Assembly: GCA_007844125.1 (NCBI GenBank)
Contig: CM017568.1
Coordinates: 5,724,685-5,788,684 of the forward strand
Length of the DNA stretch: 64,000 bases
Reading direction: 5' to 3'
DNA from: Sinonovacula constricta
Taxonomy: Eukaryota > Mollusca > Bivalvia > Cardiida > Solecurtidae
The position numbers were made by a program, and so were the translations under genes. A model generated the notes under the pieces. It made no database searches, had not been told where the DNA came from, and saw only the letters and a list, made by a program, of their open reading frames with translations. Below are positions 23,679 through 35,949 of this stretch, piece by piece. The number at the start of each line of letters is the position of its first letter. The first letter of the stretch is position 1.

Positions 23679-24741
23679 TTGACACCAGTTAAGCCTCCAC
23701 GAACAAAGAAGTCGCCTGCCATGAAGCGTCGTTCCCCACCTACTGTTTGTGACCAGATACCAGATTCTCCATTGTCTTCCCCCATATCTACGGGCAGTTT
23801 TGACAACTTGCTTTCCACTTGTGACATTCCTGACAATAAAAACACTTCCAAAGATACTGACATTCCAGACACCACAAACATTTCCAAAGAAACAGACCAA
23901 ATAAAGCCAGATGATTCCAAGCAGCCATTGCTTAATTCTAATCTAGATTTTGACTTAAATGTAACAGGTGCATCTGAATGTATAATTGACCAATCAAATG
24001 TTACAAAAACTGACAATTCTACATTGGGTCCTATGCCTGAACTCCCGCCTAAAACTAGACTCTCTGCTGCTGCAATACTTGATGGTCAAAAGGTGGACAA
24101 CTCTGTCGATCCTGTGACTGGTAAGCAAGTTCAGCAAAGCTTTTATGTTGAAATGAAACCACCAGAAACCAGTCAGAAAAAACAGATGATGGCTAAAATT
24201 TCACAACCAGCAAACTTGCTGAGTAAAAGTGAGCAGATAAGAGACGGAAAATCTGAAAAAGAAAAAGTTGACCACTATGCTATACTATATCCTAAATTTA
24301 AGAATGATTCTCCACATAGAGCTAAACCATCAATTGCTGCATTAACTCGATCACAAACTGCCCCTGAGGAAAATATCTACATTGGTCATTTGCCGTGTGA
24401 CACTCATCTGAGAGAAAAGGAAAAATTGCTAAGGTCAAACTCAGTCCCAGCAGGAGACCAGTGTAACCAGAGTAATTTTCCTTTGACCCATGACTTCTCA
24501 GTAGAACCAGAGTACTCTGAAATTCCAGAGAAATCCCCTCCAGTTTCTCCTCACTCACCTACAGAAAATGTTTATTCCACCATTGCAGAAGTCCAAGGGA
24601 GAGAATCATATCCCACTGTAAATAGCAATGTTGAGGAATTGTCTGCCCTTGAATCTGATGCATCACCAGGGGTCACTAATGATGTGATAGCAGAAGAGAA
24701 GGGAGAGACTGAAGGGACATCAGAGTGTTGTGAAGCAGCAA
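23679..24741 (+). CDS. ANKS1-like exon g: large disordered exon with tyrosine motifs
   Basis: The acceptor is TTTTTCCATAG and the donor is GCAA|GTAAGT. The 1,063-nt exon enters in phase 0 and leaves in phase 1, with about 354 codons and no stop. It opens with LTPVKPPRTKKSPAMKRR, a basic PxxPPR-type SH3 ligand candidate. The rest is acidic and Ser/Thr/Pro-rich without a folded domain. Several tyrosines sit in docking-type contexts: FYVEMKPP (YxxM), HYAILYPKF, ENIYIGH, PEYSEIPE and ENVYSTIAEV. PMPELPPKTR is another proline-rich site. Odin proteins are known to be tyrosine-phosphorylated downstream of growth-factor receptors; that these sites do the same job is my inference. The frame stays open past the donor to 24995, but that tail is hydrophobic and AT-rich, so I treat it as intron. 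Confidence 0.9.
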
Positions 24742-25086
24742 GTAAGTCCATTTTGTTCAACAATGAAAATAAGGAATTTAGCACCATGTTAAAGTTACTA
24801 ATTCAGTCATTGTGGTCATTACCATTTCTTACTTTTTCTTTTGTCTTTTTTGTTTTTATTTTTTTAATTATCTTACTCTATAGTTTATATGATCTTAACA
24901 TTTTAGAGTTATTACTTTTCTTATTCATAATTTATAAGAAACTATTAAGTTGCTCTATATTTGGTTGTTCTTTCAACTTATTTAAATGTTTATAATCATA
25001 AAGAGTTATTGTTATTCTAAGTTCATTTTAACATACTGGTCAAAAGCTAAAACCAATTGTTTTCAAAATGCTCATAATTTTTCTAG
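24742..25086 (+). other. Short intron, AT-rich
   Basis: The 345-bp intron runs from GTAAGTCC to TTTTTCTAG. Its first part stays open in the exon g frame but encodes a Leu/Phe/Ile-rich string of no known kind. An intron-retention isoform would end at 24995. Confidence 0.8.
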
Positions 25087-25238
25087 ATTCTGTGAAGCCA
25101 AAGTACCTAGACTTCCTGAAGAGAAGTTCTGGGGATCCCCTGACCCCCACTGGCTACCCCCAGCCCCCCACCCCAGACTTTCCCCCTCCTTCCCCGGCAA
25201 CTGCCCTGATGGGCATAGAACTAAAAATACAAGAAATG
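25087..25238 (+). CDS. ANKS1-like exon h: proline-rich segment before SAM region
   Basis: The acceptor is AATTTTTCTAG and the donor is ATG|GTAAGT. The exon enters in phase 1 (A+AT gives Asn) and leaves in phase 0. It encodes NSVKPKYLDFLKRSSGDPLT, then PTGYPQPPTPDFPPPSPATA and LMGIELKIQEM. GC content is clearly higher than in the surrounding intron. The ALMGIELKIQEM end is a short helix-like segment. It is the last exon before a gap of about 19 kb to the next sizeable exon. Confidence 0.9.
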
Positions 25239-27279
25239 GTAAGTAGCATACACTAACAGTATTTTCTTATAATAGGTTATTCTTTCCCTCAACCATGAGT
25301 TTTATATACTTGGGGACTGTTAAAGCGCAACTTGAATAGCCAGTTTGTTTTTTACACTTGATACCTTGATGTGTTCATACTGGGCTATCACCTTTCTCTT
25401 TTGATTTAGGGTCATCTTTAAAGAAACTAAAGTGAGGTGTTATGGGTTGGCATCTTAAATCCTTTGCAATATGCCACCATATACAGAGGTTTTTTAAAAA
25501 AAATAACATACACCTGATGAAAATAATCAATTCAAATAAATGTTACTTTTCTTTAAAAATTAAAAAAAAATACTGTTGAAAATACATGTATGCCAAGACC
25601 GTTAATTTTTTCATAATGTAGCCTGGGAATTATTTACTTCCTATACCAGCTTATTAATGGTAATCTTCCTTGCATATTTGCTCACCTCATCTTTTAGAAT
25701 TAGACAGCCCGTCAGACTGCTAAGTCAAGAAATGAAAGACTCATGCCCAAGTTTTGGTACACTTTATGTTGTTATCACTGCAACCCATTTTGAAAATCCT
25801 GCATATAACACATTACCTGACAAACAGTTGCGTTGATAATGTCCCAAAGTATATATTGAATATATCTTGATTTGAATATTATTATATGCCTGCAAGTTTT
25901 TTTTATAAAACCTTTACCTATATATAGTATTATCAAATTAATTTTCTACAATTTACTGGCAAAATTTGAAAAAAGACATCATGTCCTTTCATCTTCTCAC
26001 TTCATAATTCTGTCAATTTGCTACCCAAAATGAGGACTTTGTTGTTTTATTAGTGTATATTCAATTAAAGGCTGAATCCAGAGGTTCATCATATTTAAAA
26101 AAATGGCTATTACTTTTAAATTATCATGAAACTTCAAGTTGATACTTGGCCTTTAAAATGAAATGACTTTCTACAGAGTTGAGTGCCCCCATACTTTGAT
26201 GATAGTCCTATAAAATTTGGCAAACACAACACCCTTGTACTTTTATGTTGTAAGCAAAATAATGCAAATTGTAATTTTGACCCTTTTTCATCATATACTG
26301 GTTAGACTTCTTTTTACACAATTATCTTTTATGTATCAACAGTAATCGAGCAGGATTTTTTTCACAGTCCTTTTACATATGGGGTTTATTGTAATATGCA
26401 TATTCCTATACTTTTGTAAGCACATTATAATTACTATCATATAAAGTGCTATATTTCATTTGTCCAGCCATTATTCGTAGACTCATTATTGTCTTTTTCT
26501 ATCTGAAATGGTCATTAAGTTCTACTTGTTATTTAGTTAATATTTCTAGAAATGTGAAATTAATTTTAATTAGGAAGCTCACAAATAAAAATAGCAAAAG
26601 AAACTAACTATATAGAACATAGGTATGGGTTATATGTTAAGTTTTTATACAGTTTGATCATTGTTAAATTGTTCATTTATGTGTGGTGTTTACTATATTT
26701 AAATAGCTTAAGGGTTAAATATCTCATGGTTTTAGAAAGAAAAATATTTTTAACACTTTTTATGTAATGCTTTTTGGTAACAGAATGAGAAATACCAGTG
26801 AACAAAAAATCTTACCATTTCACTCTGGCCCACAGTGACATGATTGCATAATATTTTCACTCTGAGTCAGAAGGAAGGTTATTTGGGACTAATGGGGTTG
26901 TGGTAAAATGGCTGTTTAAAATAGGTTTTAAAATGAAATAAGCATGAAATCAAAAGAAAACTTGTCTATTTTGATGCCTGATCGCATTGTTTTTTATGAC
27001 TGGTCATACAAATGTTTCATGAGTGGCACATATCCTCTATGTCACACATGTATTATATTTGTATTGAATATCCCTGAATATAATGGCAGAATCTTTTTTC
27101 AAAATCTGTTAACTATTCCTATTTTGAAGAAAAAAGCTTGGTATATGAGTCTGGTATGTATTCATTAGTTGAGGGTCAATGGGAGGGGTATAGAAATAAT
27201 GTTCAATGATTAGCTGTTTAGACTTCAATGTTTCAACTGATATTGCATGCATGGCATTTGTATACTTTGTCTTTTTATG
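25239..27279 (+). other. Start of the 19-kb intron region, featureless
   Basis: This is AT-rich sequence with homopolymer runs. I found no exon, repeat array or mobile element. Short ORFs such as 26944-27168 have no recognisable content. Confidence 0.6.
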
Positions 27280-27525
27280 AATCTGGCATATGTCTATAAT
27301 ATGTCTACAAAAATGTGTACAAATAAGTCTATAACATGCCTACAATGTGTCTATTAATATGTCTACAACATGTCTACATTTTTTCTGTGATATGTCTACA
27401 ACAAGTCTACAAAAGGTCTAACAGCATGTCTTCATCATGTGTAAACATGTCCAAAATATTTCTATAATGTCTTTGAAATATGTTGACAATATGTCTGCAA
27501 ACTGTCTTAAGCAACATGTTAACAA
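27280..27525. repeat. Degenerate ATGTCTACAA minisatellite
   Basis: Variants of ATGTCTACAA or ATGTCTATAA recur irregularly about every 13-20 bases (AATATGTCTACAA, CATGCCTACAA, GATATGTCTACAACAAG). It is an old, decayed short tandem repeat. Confidence 0.65.
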
Positions 27526-27590
27526 TAATGAAAATATTTTTTGAGTAAAAGAATAACTTCTGTGGTGAAATATGCACAAGTCTAACATTT

Positions 27591-28040
27591 GTTCAGGGTG
27601 CCTGTGGTTAAGTGGTCAATTGGCTGGCTTGTAACTCCTCTGACTTCTCAGCCCCATTCAGGGTGCCTGTAGACAAGTGGTCAGTTGGCTGGCTTGTAAC
27701 TCCTATGACTTCTCAGTCCCATTCAGGGTGCTTGTGGTCAAGTGGTCAGTTGGCTGGATTGTAACTCCTCTGATTTCTCAGCCCCATTCAGGGTGCCTGT
27801 GGTCAAGTGGTCAGTTGGCTGGATTGTAACTCCTCTGATTTCTCAGCCCCGGTGCCTGTGGTCAAGTGGTCAGTTGGCTGGCTTGTAACTCCACTGACTT
27901 CTCAGCCCCGTTCAGGGTGCCTGTGGTCAAGTGGTCAGTTGGCTGGCTTGTAACTCCTCTGACTTCTCAGCCCCGTTCAGGGTGCCTGTGGTCAAGTGGT
28001 CGGTTGGCTGGCTTGTAACTCCTCTGACTTCAAGCCCTGC
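27591..28040 (+). repeat. 65-bp array, seven copies of a SINE head
   Basis: GTTCAGGGTGCC or ATTCAGGGTGCC recurs at 27591, 27656, 27721, 27786, 27910 and 27975, with one copy near 27844 missing about seven bases. Each unit reads TGTGGTCAAGTGGTCAGTTG, GCTGGCTTGTAACTCC and CTGACTTCTCAGCCCC. This is the tRNA-like 5' head of SINE family B (compare 21880 and 47736). The last copy runs on into SINE-like sequence, CAATACATTGGTTTGAGTCT. Confidence 0.92.
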
Positions 28041-28190
28041 AATACATTGGTTTGAGTCTCAGCTGGGGCAAAAACTTAAATGTTAAAAAGGATTTTAGCT
28101 GATCTGCACTGCACAGCTGGTGTCATCCAGCCTGACATTCATTTGATGCTTGTACACAATTCTATAGAGATTAATAATACTAAGAAGAAA
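28041..28190 (+). mobile_element. Remainder of the SINE that seeded the 65-bp array
   Basis: After the last tandem head, TTGGTTTGAGTCTCAGCTGG has the form of a B box and T arm. It is followed by CACAGCTGGTGTCATCCAGC and a diverged body. The order head, B box, body is that of the family B SINEs. Confidence 0.55.
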
Positions 28191-28334
28191 TTGTACATGT
28201 TTATTACAATGTTTAGCTTATTCTTGCACCAAAGAGTAGATTTATTTTCCCAGCATGCAATCATTTAAAATAATTACTATTCACAAACCTGATACAATAT
28301 ATATATATAAATAGAGAGTGTCAGATTTACTAGC

Positions 28335-28456
28335 ATTTATAACTCTCTTTCATTTATAAGTCTTTTATTTATAATTCTTTCATTTTTAATTCTGTTTAAT
28401 TTATAATTCTGTTTCATTTATAATTCTGTTTAATTTATAATTCTGTTTTATTTATG
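28335..28456. repeat. AT-rich short tandem repeat
   Basis: TTTAATTTATAATTCTG and variants recur about six times at 18-19 bp spacing. Confidence 0.75.
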
Positions 28457-31400
28457 CATTGTAGGCTTTCTCTTAGGAATTGGTTTTATGAGTACAAATG
28501 TTTAGTTTTAGACATGATCCTTTTGAAGTTCTTAACAGCAATGACAGGCTGGGAGATTATTATTATAATTAAATATATACTCAAAACTAAGCTAATGTTT
28601 CTTCTGCCCAGATTGTTTGTTTGTTTATTTTATTGTTGTAAAGATTTTAATTCTCACTCCATTTGTCTCCCTGTTACATTTGATATCTTAAGCTGTTTTA
28701 TCAAAATGTGCATATTTACATAGATGGTGATAGAAATATATGTGGAGTAAATTTTAGATCCACAGCTATGTAGGACATGATAGGGCCTTGTGGGTAGAGG
28801 TTTATGTCTGAGTCCTTAGTGTAGACAATCAGGTCTTCTTTGCAATGTCTTTCTTCACAACCTAGGATGTATATGTATTTAGGCACTTGACAATAAAAAA
28901 ACCCAAAACACATGTGTAAAAAAAAATTTCTCATACATAATTCTGAAAATGAAATATTTTATAGGGTTTTCATTGATAATGGATTACCAATACAAATCTT
29001 TGGTCAAAATTGTGTCCAAATCAGTATGTTTTGGGGGACTTTTGACTTTATTTGGCCTCATTGTTTCCCACCTTGTGTAAATGTTTGCCTTGAAAAAAGA
29101 ATTTGATATTTCCATATCATATGAAAACCGAGTCATTTAGTTTTCAAATTGTCTATAAATGAATATTATACATCCACTACAGGCATCACAATCTTGCTCT
29201 GTATTAAACAATTGTCAATGTGGATGATCATTGTAAAAGTGTTTATAAACACTAGGTACCAACAAGATGGCAGCACAACAAAAGCTGGGTAATGTGAAAC
29301 ACAGAAAGTGCTGGTATAAGCCTTTCTTGCACACTGTAAAATGTAGCAATCTATATCACCAAGGCTTTTTTTCGCAGCCAGGAGAAGGGGCCCATGCCCT
29401 GTAAAGTTTCGCTAAATCTGGGGAAAAATGTGTGATTTCTTCCTTAAAGGGGATAGAAAAAACCTGATGTAAAGTTACTTCTGAGGGGAACCTGTAAACA
29501 GCTCCTACTAAAGAAGGAAAAAAAGCCCTGATCACTATTTTTTTTCCGTGAGTTATTATATCTTAAATTAAGGTCAGTAAACACTGTAATGCTCAATCTG
29601 CTTTCATCTCACAAATGTGTTGAGTGTAATAAGAGCCACTTTACCTTTTAACAAGGTTTACTTTTTTGTCCATTTTTTGCACAAATAATCAATCCTTAGA
29701 AAATGTTGTTAATCCAGATCAGTAAGCTTTTTTTTGGATGAAAAATGATAAAAAGAGCTGTCTGTAAACTGCTCCAATTTTTTTAGTGTTGGATAGTATC
29801 ATGATATTTCTAAGTTTAAAAATGGGCATAACTCTGCACAATTAAATAGGGTTATCTGCCCTTTTGAAATGAGTTTAATAGTTAACAAGTATTGCAAGTT
29901 TAAATTTAATATGTTTGATATTATATGAGAAAAGGACCTTAATAAAACAAATGTCATTGCCATTGAAAGGTGAAAAACAATGGTGCGACTTTTTTTCCTT
30001 TGATATATGGAGCTAAATATGTAATCTGGACCAACTGTGTGTGGCTGAATTAACATTCCTGCAGAAATAAATGTTAGCTGTGTCCATTGTATGTCAATGT
30101 TGTTACATGTGGACTTATGTCAGTAACATGCAGCTGCACCTTATCTTTATGATTTTACTTGAAAGAAGCATTTATGTTTATCTTACCAATATCAAACACA
30201 GCAATAAATACATGACTTCACTACCAGGTAAAAAATCTAAAATAGAGAAACATTTGAATAAATAGTGTTATTAAAAATACTGATGGTGTTCTTTGTTTCT
30301 TTGCTATTCTATATTCTTTAGCACCTGCTAAACTGATTCAGTGAGATATTAACATTGTTTTATACACCCTGTAGCTCTTGACATATTTGTCACAATTTGT
30401 TGAACCACTTTGTCTTATTACCTTCAAGACAAAGCAAAATGTTACTGTACATCTGTTACTCAAACAAAAAAATAACTACTCTTACAAGTATCAGAGTTTA
30501 TCTATTTCCCAGTGGCAACAAATTGTTTAACTGTTTACTTGCTTGAAACACTATTCACCCAATTTACATAAAACATACCCCACGCTAAGGCTGTTTCCAG
30601 CAAGTAAAGAGTTAATGTGGCTTTTTGTTAATGCTAAAAATGCTTCTGTTATGTTTATTATAAAATATTTTAAATTTACAACTCCATAGTTGACATATAT
30701 TATGTTCCTCTATGTACATTATACCAAAAGTTCACCATTTCACCATTGAGTTGTTTTTGTTTTTCTGTTATCGTTGTAGGATTAAGTCGTTTTTATGGAA
30801 GAAGTGTGGGTAATATGGTGCTTGTTTGTTTAACTTCTTGGCTGAAACCTGTGCCTGTTTGCATACCTAAACATACATGTTGATCACATTTGATCATGTG
30901 ATAGACCAAACTGCATCATAATCTGATTGTGATATACTGGTATTAGCTGTATATGAGTTGAAATTGATACTTTCCATGGTACATCACCCTAAAACAGTGG
31001 GGTTGTCACATTAACAATGATGTGCTAGAGTTATATATACATGTTCCTATTCCTATATATTATCACTGTGTGTGTTATATTCCAAATAGATAAAATAACC
31101 TTTATGTGTCTTTATTGTGTTGTTCCTGGTGGGAAAAACTGTGAAAAAAAAGCTAAGAAAAAAGTATTTAACTGTGTTATTTTTGTTGTTGAAATCAACT
31201 TCTTTCTTCAATGAAAGGTAAGTTGTTAACTGTAGTGCAATAAGCTGAGGGAATACAAGTTATCTGTTGTTTTGTTATTGGGTTTGTCATCATATTATTA
31301 TCAGGAGTACAAGTTAATTTTGATTGTTCACTTATTGAAAACAAAAGAAATGTATGTATCCAATTCTTTTAGATCACTGACCTTTTTGAAAACCTTAAAT

Positions 31401-32916
31401 TAATCTTAAAGAAGACCAAATTTTGTCAAATTTAAATAGTTAACATTGCAAGATAATTAATCCTTGTTAGGTAAATTTAATTAATTTGTTACAATTTGCA
31501 TTAATATTTATAAGAGGAAGCTAATTATATTGTTTAAAAGAAGATATATACAAACAAGAAAATCTATTTTCAATTATAAAACTATAAGGGTATATATTAA
31601 AGTCTGGTTTCATAAACAAATCTACTTGTTTGCATTGGTTTCAGAAAATGCATTTCGAAAAACCATCAAAACATATAACTTAACATCAATATATATTTTG
31701 TCTTAATAAGGATGAAACAATAGAAAAAGTAAATATATAAAGATTTATAATTACGCTTTACATATACTTATTATAGCTTGCAGATCAAATCATTTTTTTG
31801 TCATTTATTTTAGTTATAATTATGTGCAATATTAAACATGGCCCATTATTGGGAGGCTTCATTGACATTACATTGTGTCTTGAATCTCTTTGTATCACTG
31901 ATATTGAGTATTTAAGCTTTTTTGCAAATATATTAACCTCTTTAGTCAGCCATAATCTTATCAAGCATTAATAATTGAAGATAATTATTAACACTAGAAA
32001 ATAAGCTGGGTTATGTATTAAAACATATGTACAGTGCACTTTATAAGGGTTGTTTCTATGACTGGGTGTCATAGGGTCTGAACAATGTGTCATTTGTTTG
32101 ATCTTGTCCAGATTTTAATATCACAGTGAAAGCAACACTATATTTCTATTTCGAATTATCATTGTTTCTTTTTTTATGCAAAATTGAAAAACTTGTTCAC
32201 AGGTGTTTTACACGCAGCATATATATATATACTCTCTTTATAAGTTATGCTTGTTAATTTAAACGTTAAAGATATAAGTAACCTTGTTTAAATGGTTGAC
32301 AATTTTATGCTTTTAAATGCAGAATTAATGTAAGTTTATTCAAACTTAGTCAAATTTATGCAAACATATTTATACTGATGCAAATGTATGCAAATTTAAA
32401 CAATTCTGTTATTTGTCTCTTAAATGTTTTCTTTCCTTATTTTATTTAATCATAATGGTGATAATGTCAATATATGTGAAGTCTCCATCTGTTATAGCAT
32501 TTACAGTGTAAGATACGAGATATGAAATTAAACTGTTAGCAATAAAATATATTTTTCTTGTTAATTTTTTTATTCCAAATATACCATTTCATAATAAGTC
32601 TTTGCTCTGCAATATGTAAGATCTATTTGATTTTGTGTAAGATTGACTTGTTTCAAATTATTTAAGATAGTGGTTTAATTTTCTGATATGTTATATGATT
32701 TGTAAACATTTTTTTTCACTTTCTCATGATAACTGTTAAAGCTTATTAAACACTTAGTTCAGATCTAAAATGAAGTAAAAGTATAACCTTATTATCTCTT
32801 TCATTAATACTTTAAGTATTTGTTTGTTAACCAAGAAATTAGTTCCTTGTGATTTACAATTTCCTTAATGAGTTAAAAGCACAAGTGCAGTGTAGAAAAT
32901 AGTACTATGGACAAAA
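28457..32916 (+). other. Intronic AT-rich stretch, no feature
   Basis: No array, element or credible exon was found. A splice-like pair near 30779-30811 is discussed under the rejected items. ORFs in this stretch are under 90 codons with AT-driven composition. Confidence 0.55.
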
Positions 32917-34057
32917 TTGTAGGCTACAGAATTGTGAAGCAAACATATGTAGGCTACAGAATAGTGAAGCCATCATATGTAGGCTACAGAATAGTGAAGC
33001 CATCATATGTAGGCTACAGAATAGTGAAGCCATCATATGTAGGCTACAGAATAGTGAAGCCATCATATGTAGGCTACAGAATAGTGAAGCCATCATATGT
33101 AGGCTACAGAATTTTGAAGCCATCATATGTATGCTACAGAATAGTGAAGCCAACATGTTTAGGCTACAGAATTGTGAAGCCATCATATGGTTACAGAATT
33201 GTGAAGCCATCATATGTAGGCTACAGAATTGTGAAGCCAACATGTGTAGGCTACAGAATTGTGAAGCCAACATATGTAGGCTACAGAATAATGAAGCCAA
33301 CATATGTAGGCTACAGAATTGTGAAGCCAACATATGTAGGCTACAGAATTGTGAAGCCATCATATGTAGGCTACAGAATAGTGAAGCCAACATATGTAGG
33401 CTACAGAATTGTGAAGCCAACATATGTAGGCTACATAATAGTGAAGCCATCATATGTAGGCTACAGAATTGTGAAGCCATCATATGTAGGCTACAGAATA
33501 GTGAAGCCAACATATGTAGGCTACAGAATAGTGAAGCCAACATAAGTAGGCTACAGAATAGTGAAGCCAACATATGTAGGCTACAGAATTGTGAAGCCAT
33601 CATATGTAGGCTACAGAATAGTGAAGCCAACATATGTAGGCTTCAGAATTGTGAAGCCAACATATGTAGGCTACAGAATAGTGAAGCCATCATATGTAGG
33701 CTACAGAATTGTGAAGCCATCATATGTAGGCTACAGAATTGTGAAGCCATCATATGTAGGCTACAGAATTGTGAAGCCAACATATGTAGGCTACAGAATA
33801 GTGAAGCCATCATATGTAGGCTACAGAATTGTGAAGCCATCATATGTAGGCTACAGAATAGTGAAGCCAACATATGTAGGCTACAGAATAGTGAAGCCAA
33901 CATATGTAGGCTACAGAATAGTGAAGCCAACATATGTAGGCTACAGAATAGTGAAGCCAACATATGTAGGCTACAGAATAGTGAAGCTAACATATGTAGG
34001 CTACAGAATAGTGAAGCCAACATATGTAGGCTACAGAATTGTGAAGCCAACATATGA
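32917..34057. repeat. 30-bp satellite array, about 38 units
   Basis: The unit is TGTAGGCTACAGAATAGTGA plus AGCCATCATA. Two sites vary in an almost binary way: ATAG or ATTG in the centre, and CATCAT or CAACAT at the end. One unit at about 33187 has lost six bases. The period is ten codons, so several frames on both strands stay open for 130-308 codons. Each unit has imperfect dyad symmetry (GGCTaCA ... TGaAGCC). Confidence 0.97.
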
Positions 34058-35573
34058 TACTATAATGCATTATATATATTTCAATAACTCAAAAAATAGC
34101 GGCATGTTTGTTAAATCTTTTTCAAAACAAATAGAAAATTTGTATAATGAATAATAATATCACAGAACATTAAAATCAGTCAATGATAAGTATTGTTATC
34201 TCCCAGATAGGAAGTATATAGGAGCTTTATATAGGAGCTTTATATAGGAGCTTTATCTGTCAGCAGGTCTGTCTGTTAGTCTGTCAGTCTGTCTCTATAT
34301 GACCTTTGTCTGCATTATTCCTCCCTCTAACTTGGCTCAGATTTTAATGAAACTTCACAGGACAGTGAAGTTCGAAGCCTGATTGCTTGTCTTGTTAGCA
34401 GATCATGACAAACTCGGACTTTACTCTAGTTTAAGCCATTTGTTTAAGTTATGGTTACGACAACTGGCAAAGATGTATCGAGGGGAATTCATCATCTTCA
34501 GTGACTGTTCTTGTTCTAATTAAAATAAAAGAAGAAACAACAACAAAAAATGCAACATCATGTACATTTACATGCATAAACAAAGATAATGGCATGTATT
34601 GACTTGTGCATGTAACTTGATGCATCTGTGTGCATTATGTATAATTAAAGAGCATACAGAAGTCTGTGCATCTTGGCATCCTTCTCTCACCCAACCATCT
34701 ACAAAACTACATTAGTTTTAATTACCTTATTTGTACAGTAGTGTATTTATTTATAAGGCAATCTACTCTATGTTAACATGTACTGTTTTTTCATGGATAT
34801 GCCTTTCTCTTTATGTCACTGTTTATTATTAGTCTTAGTTGTCTTTTGTAATACAAATGTCAATAATATGAGACAATATAAATAATGTGTCATTTGCTTC
34901 ATATAAAAATATCTACCTTACCTGCGTTTTGTATGAATATACTGTAAAAAAATATATTTGTCAGAATTCAGGACATTTTCACATTTCTTATCTTTCCCTT
35001 TATTAATGAGGATACAGTGTATCATGCTTGTTTACAATTCAATATGACAATTTTGTCTGTTATCTTGAACACTTTAAGGTCATTTCACAGCACTACATGT
35101 ACTTAGATTGAAACATTAAATCTTGATGTTATTTCCAAGTTGGATTATACAACAACCTTGAGTTGTTTGGACTGATAAGATAATGTATGTGGGTTGTGGT
35201 TTGACAGCCACTTGAAAAGCACTGAGTTATTTATTAAAGGAATCTATGAAGTGCCTGACATACATTCAGTTTTACCAATCTGGGCTTGCATGTGCAGTTT
35301 TAGCTGTTACCATTTACTTTCTGGTACTTGAAACCAAAAATTATTGGCACAACAGTGAAGAAAGTTATAGAAATACTGAATTTTCATGTATACAGTGTTA
35401 TGCTTATAAACCTTCAAAGCTGTATCAGAAATGAGTGATATGGTAGTTCTATATTGATTTATTTATTGATTTGTTTTTATCATTTTTGTTAATTACTTAT
35501 ATTCGATTTCAAAAACTCACTGAAACAGTTCTATTAGAAGTATTTCTGAATTAAAACAGGGGCGGATCCAGAA
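34058..35573 (+). other. Intronic stretch with a decayed repeat at its start
   Basis: TATAGGAGCTTTA occurs three times in tandem at 34216-34258, followed by a CTGTCTGTTAGTCTGTCAGT run and GATTTTAATGAAACTTCACA, which looks like the remains of a dispersed repeat. The rest is AT-rich without features. Confidence 0.5.
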
Positions 35574-35581
35574 AATTTTGG

Positions 35582-35613
35582 GGTGTGTGTGTGTGTGTGT
35601 GGGGGGGGGGGGT
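35582..35613. repeat. GT microsatellite followed by a G run
   Basis: About nine GT dinucleotides lead directly into a run of about twelve G. Confidence 0.95.
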
Positions 35614-35722
35614 ATAAATCAAGATCCATTCAACTTTATCGAAGTAAATACTGGATATACATACACAGTAAGTGACCTTTACTTTGACCTAAGCAGTCAA
35701 CACACAAAATTTACATCAAAAT

Positions 35723-35949
35723 CTTAGTATTTTTTTAAGCCTACAGGTTTGTGATTTTCCAACTCTACTCTTTCATCTGGTTAGTTTTGGACTAGTTCAA
35801 ATTCCAACCCCCAAATTAGTAAAATATCACATTGCTTTAGTATTTTTTAAGCTTACATGTTTGGGTTTTCCCAACTCTACTCTTTAATCTGGTAAACTTT
35901 GAACTGGTTCAAATTCCAACCCCCAAACAAGTAAAACATCACATTGCTG
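35723..35949. repeat. Tandem duplication of about 113 bp
   Basis: CTTAGTATTTTTTTAAGCCT, CCAACTCTACTCTTTCATCT and CAAATTCCAACCCCCAAAT recur as TTTAGTATTTTTTAAGCTTA, CCAACTCTACTCTTTAATCT and CAAATTCCAACCCCCAAAC. The two copies differ at about one base in ten. Confidence 0.85.

Noticed and set aside
24742..24995. Continuation of the exon g frame past its donor
   Set aside because: The extra 84 codons are Leu/Phe/Ile-rich and AT-driven, a perfect GTAAGT donor precedes them, and the next exon joins in phase.
27591..28040. Regularly spaced repeats that might suggest a CRISPR array
   Set aside because: The units are contiguous with no unique spacers, the DNA is eukaryotic, and the unit is a SINE head. 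The same reasoning applies to every array in the window.
30787..30809. A 23-nt splice-bounded segment (SFLWKKC) with the phase needed to link exon h to exon i
   Set aside because: The length (3n+2) fits, but the acceptor would be GATTAAG, seven bases after a better TTGTAG whose reading hits a stop. The segment is too short to judge by eye. It is worth checking with transcripts only.
32905..34154. ORFs on both strands across the 30-bp array
   Set aside because: The period is ten codons and frames on both strands are open. One unit with a six-base deletion keeps the frame by chance. There is no start or splice context.
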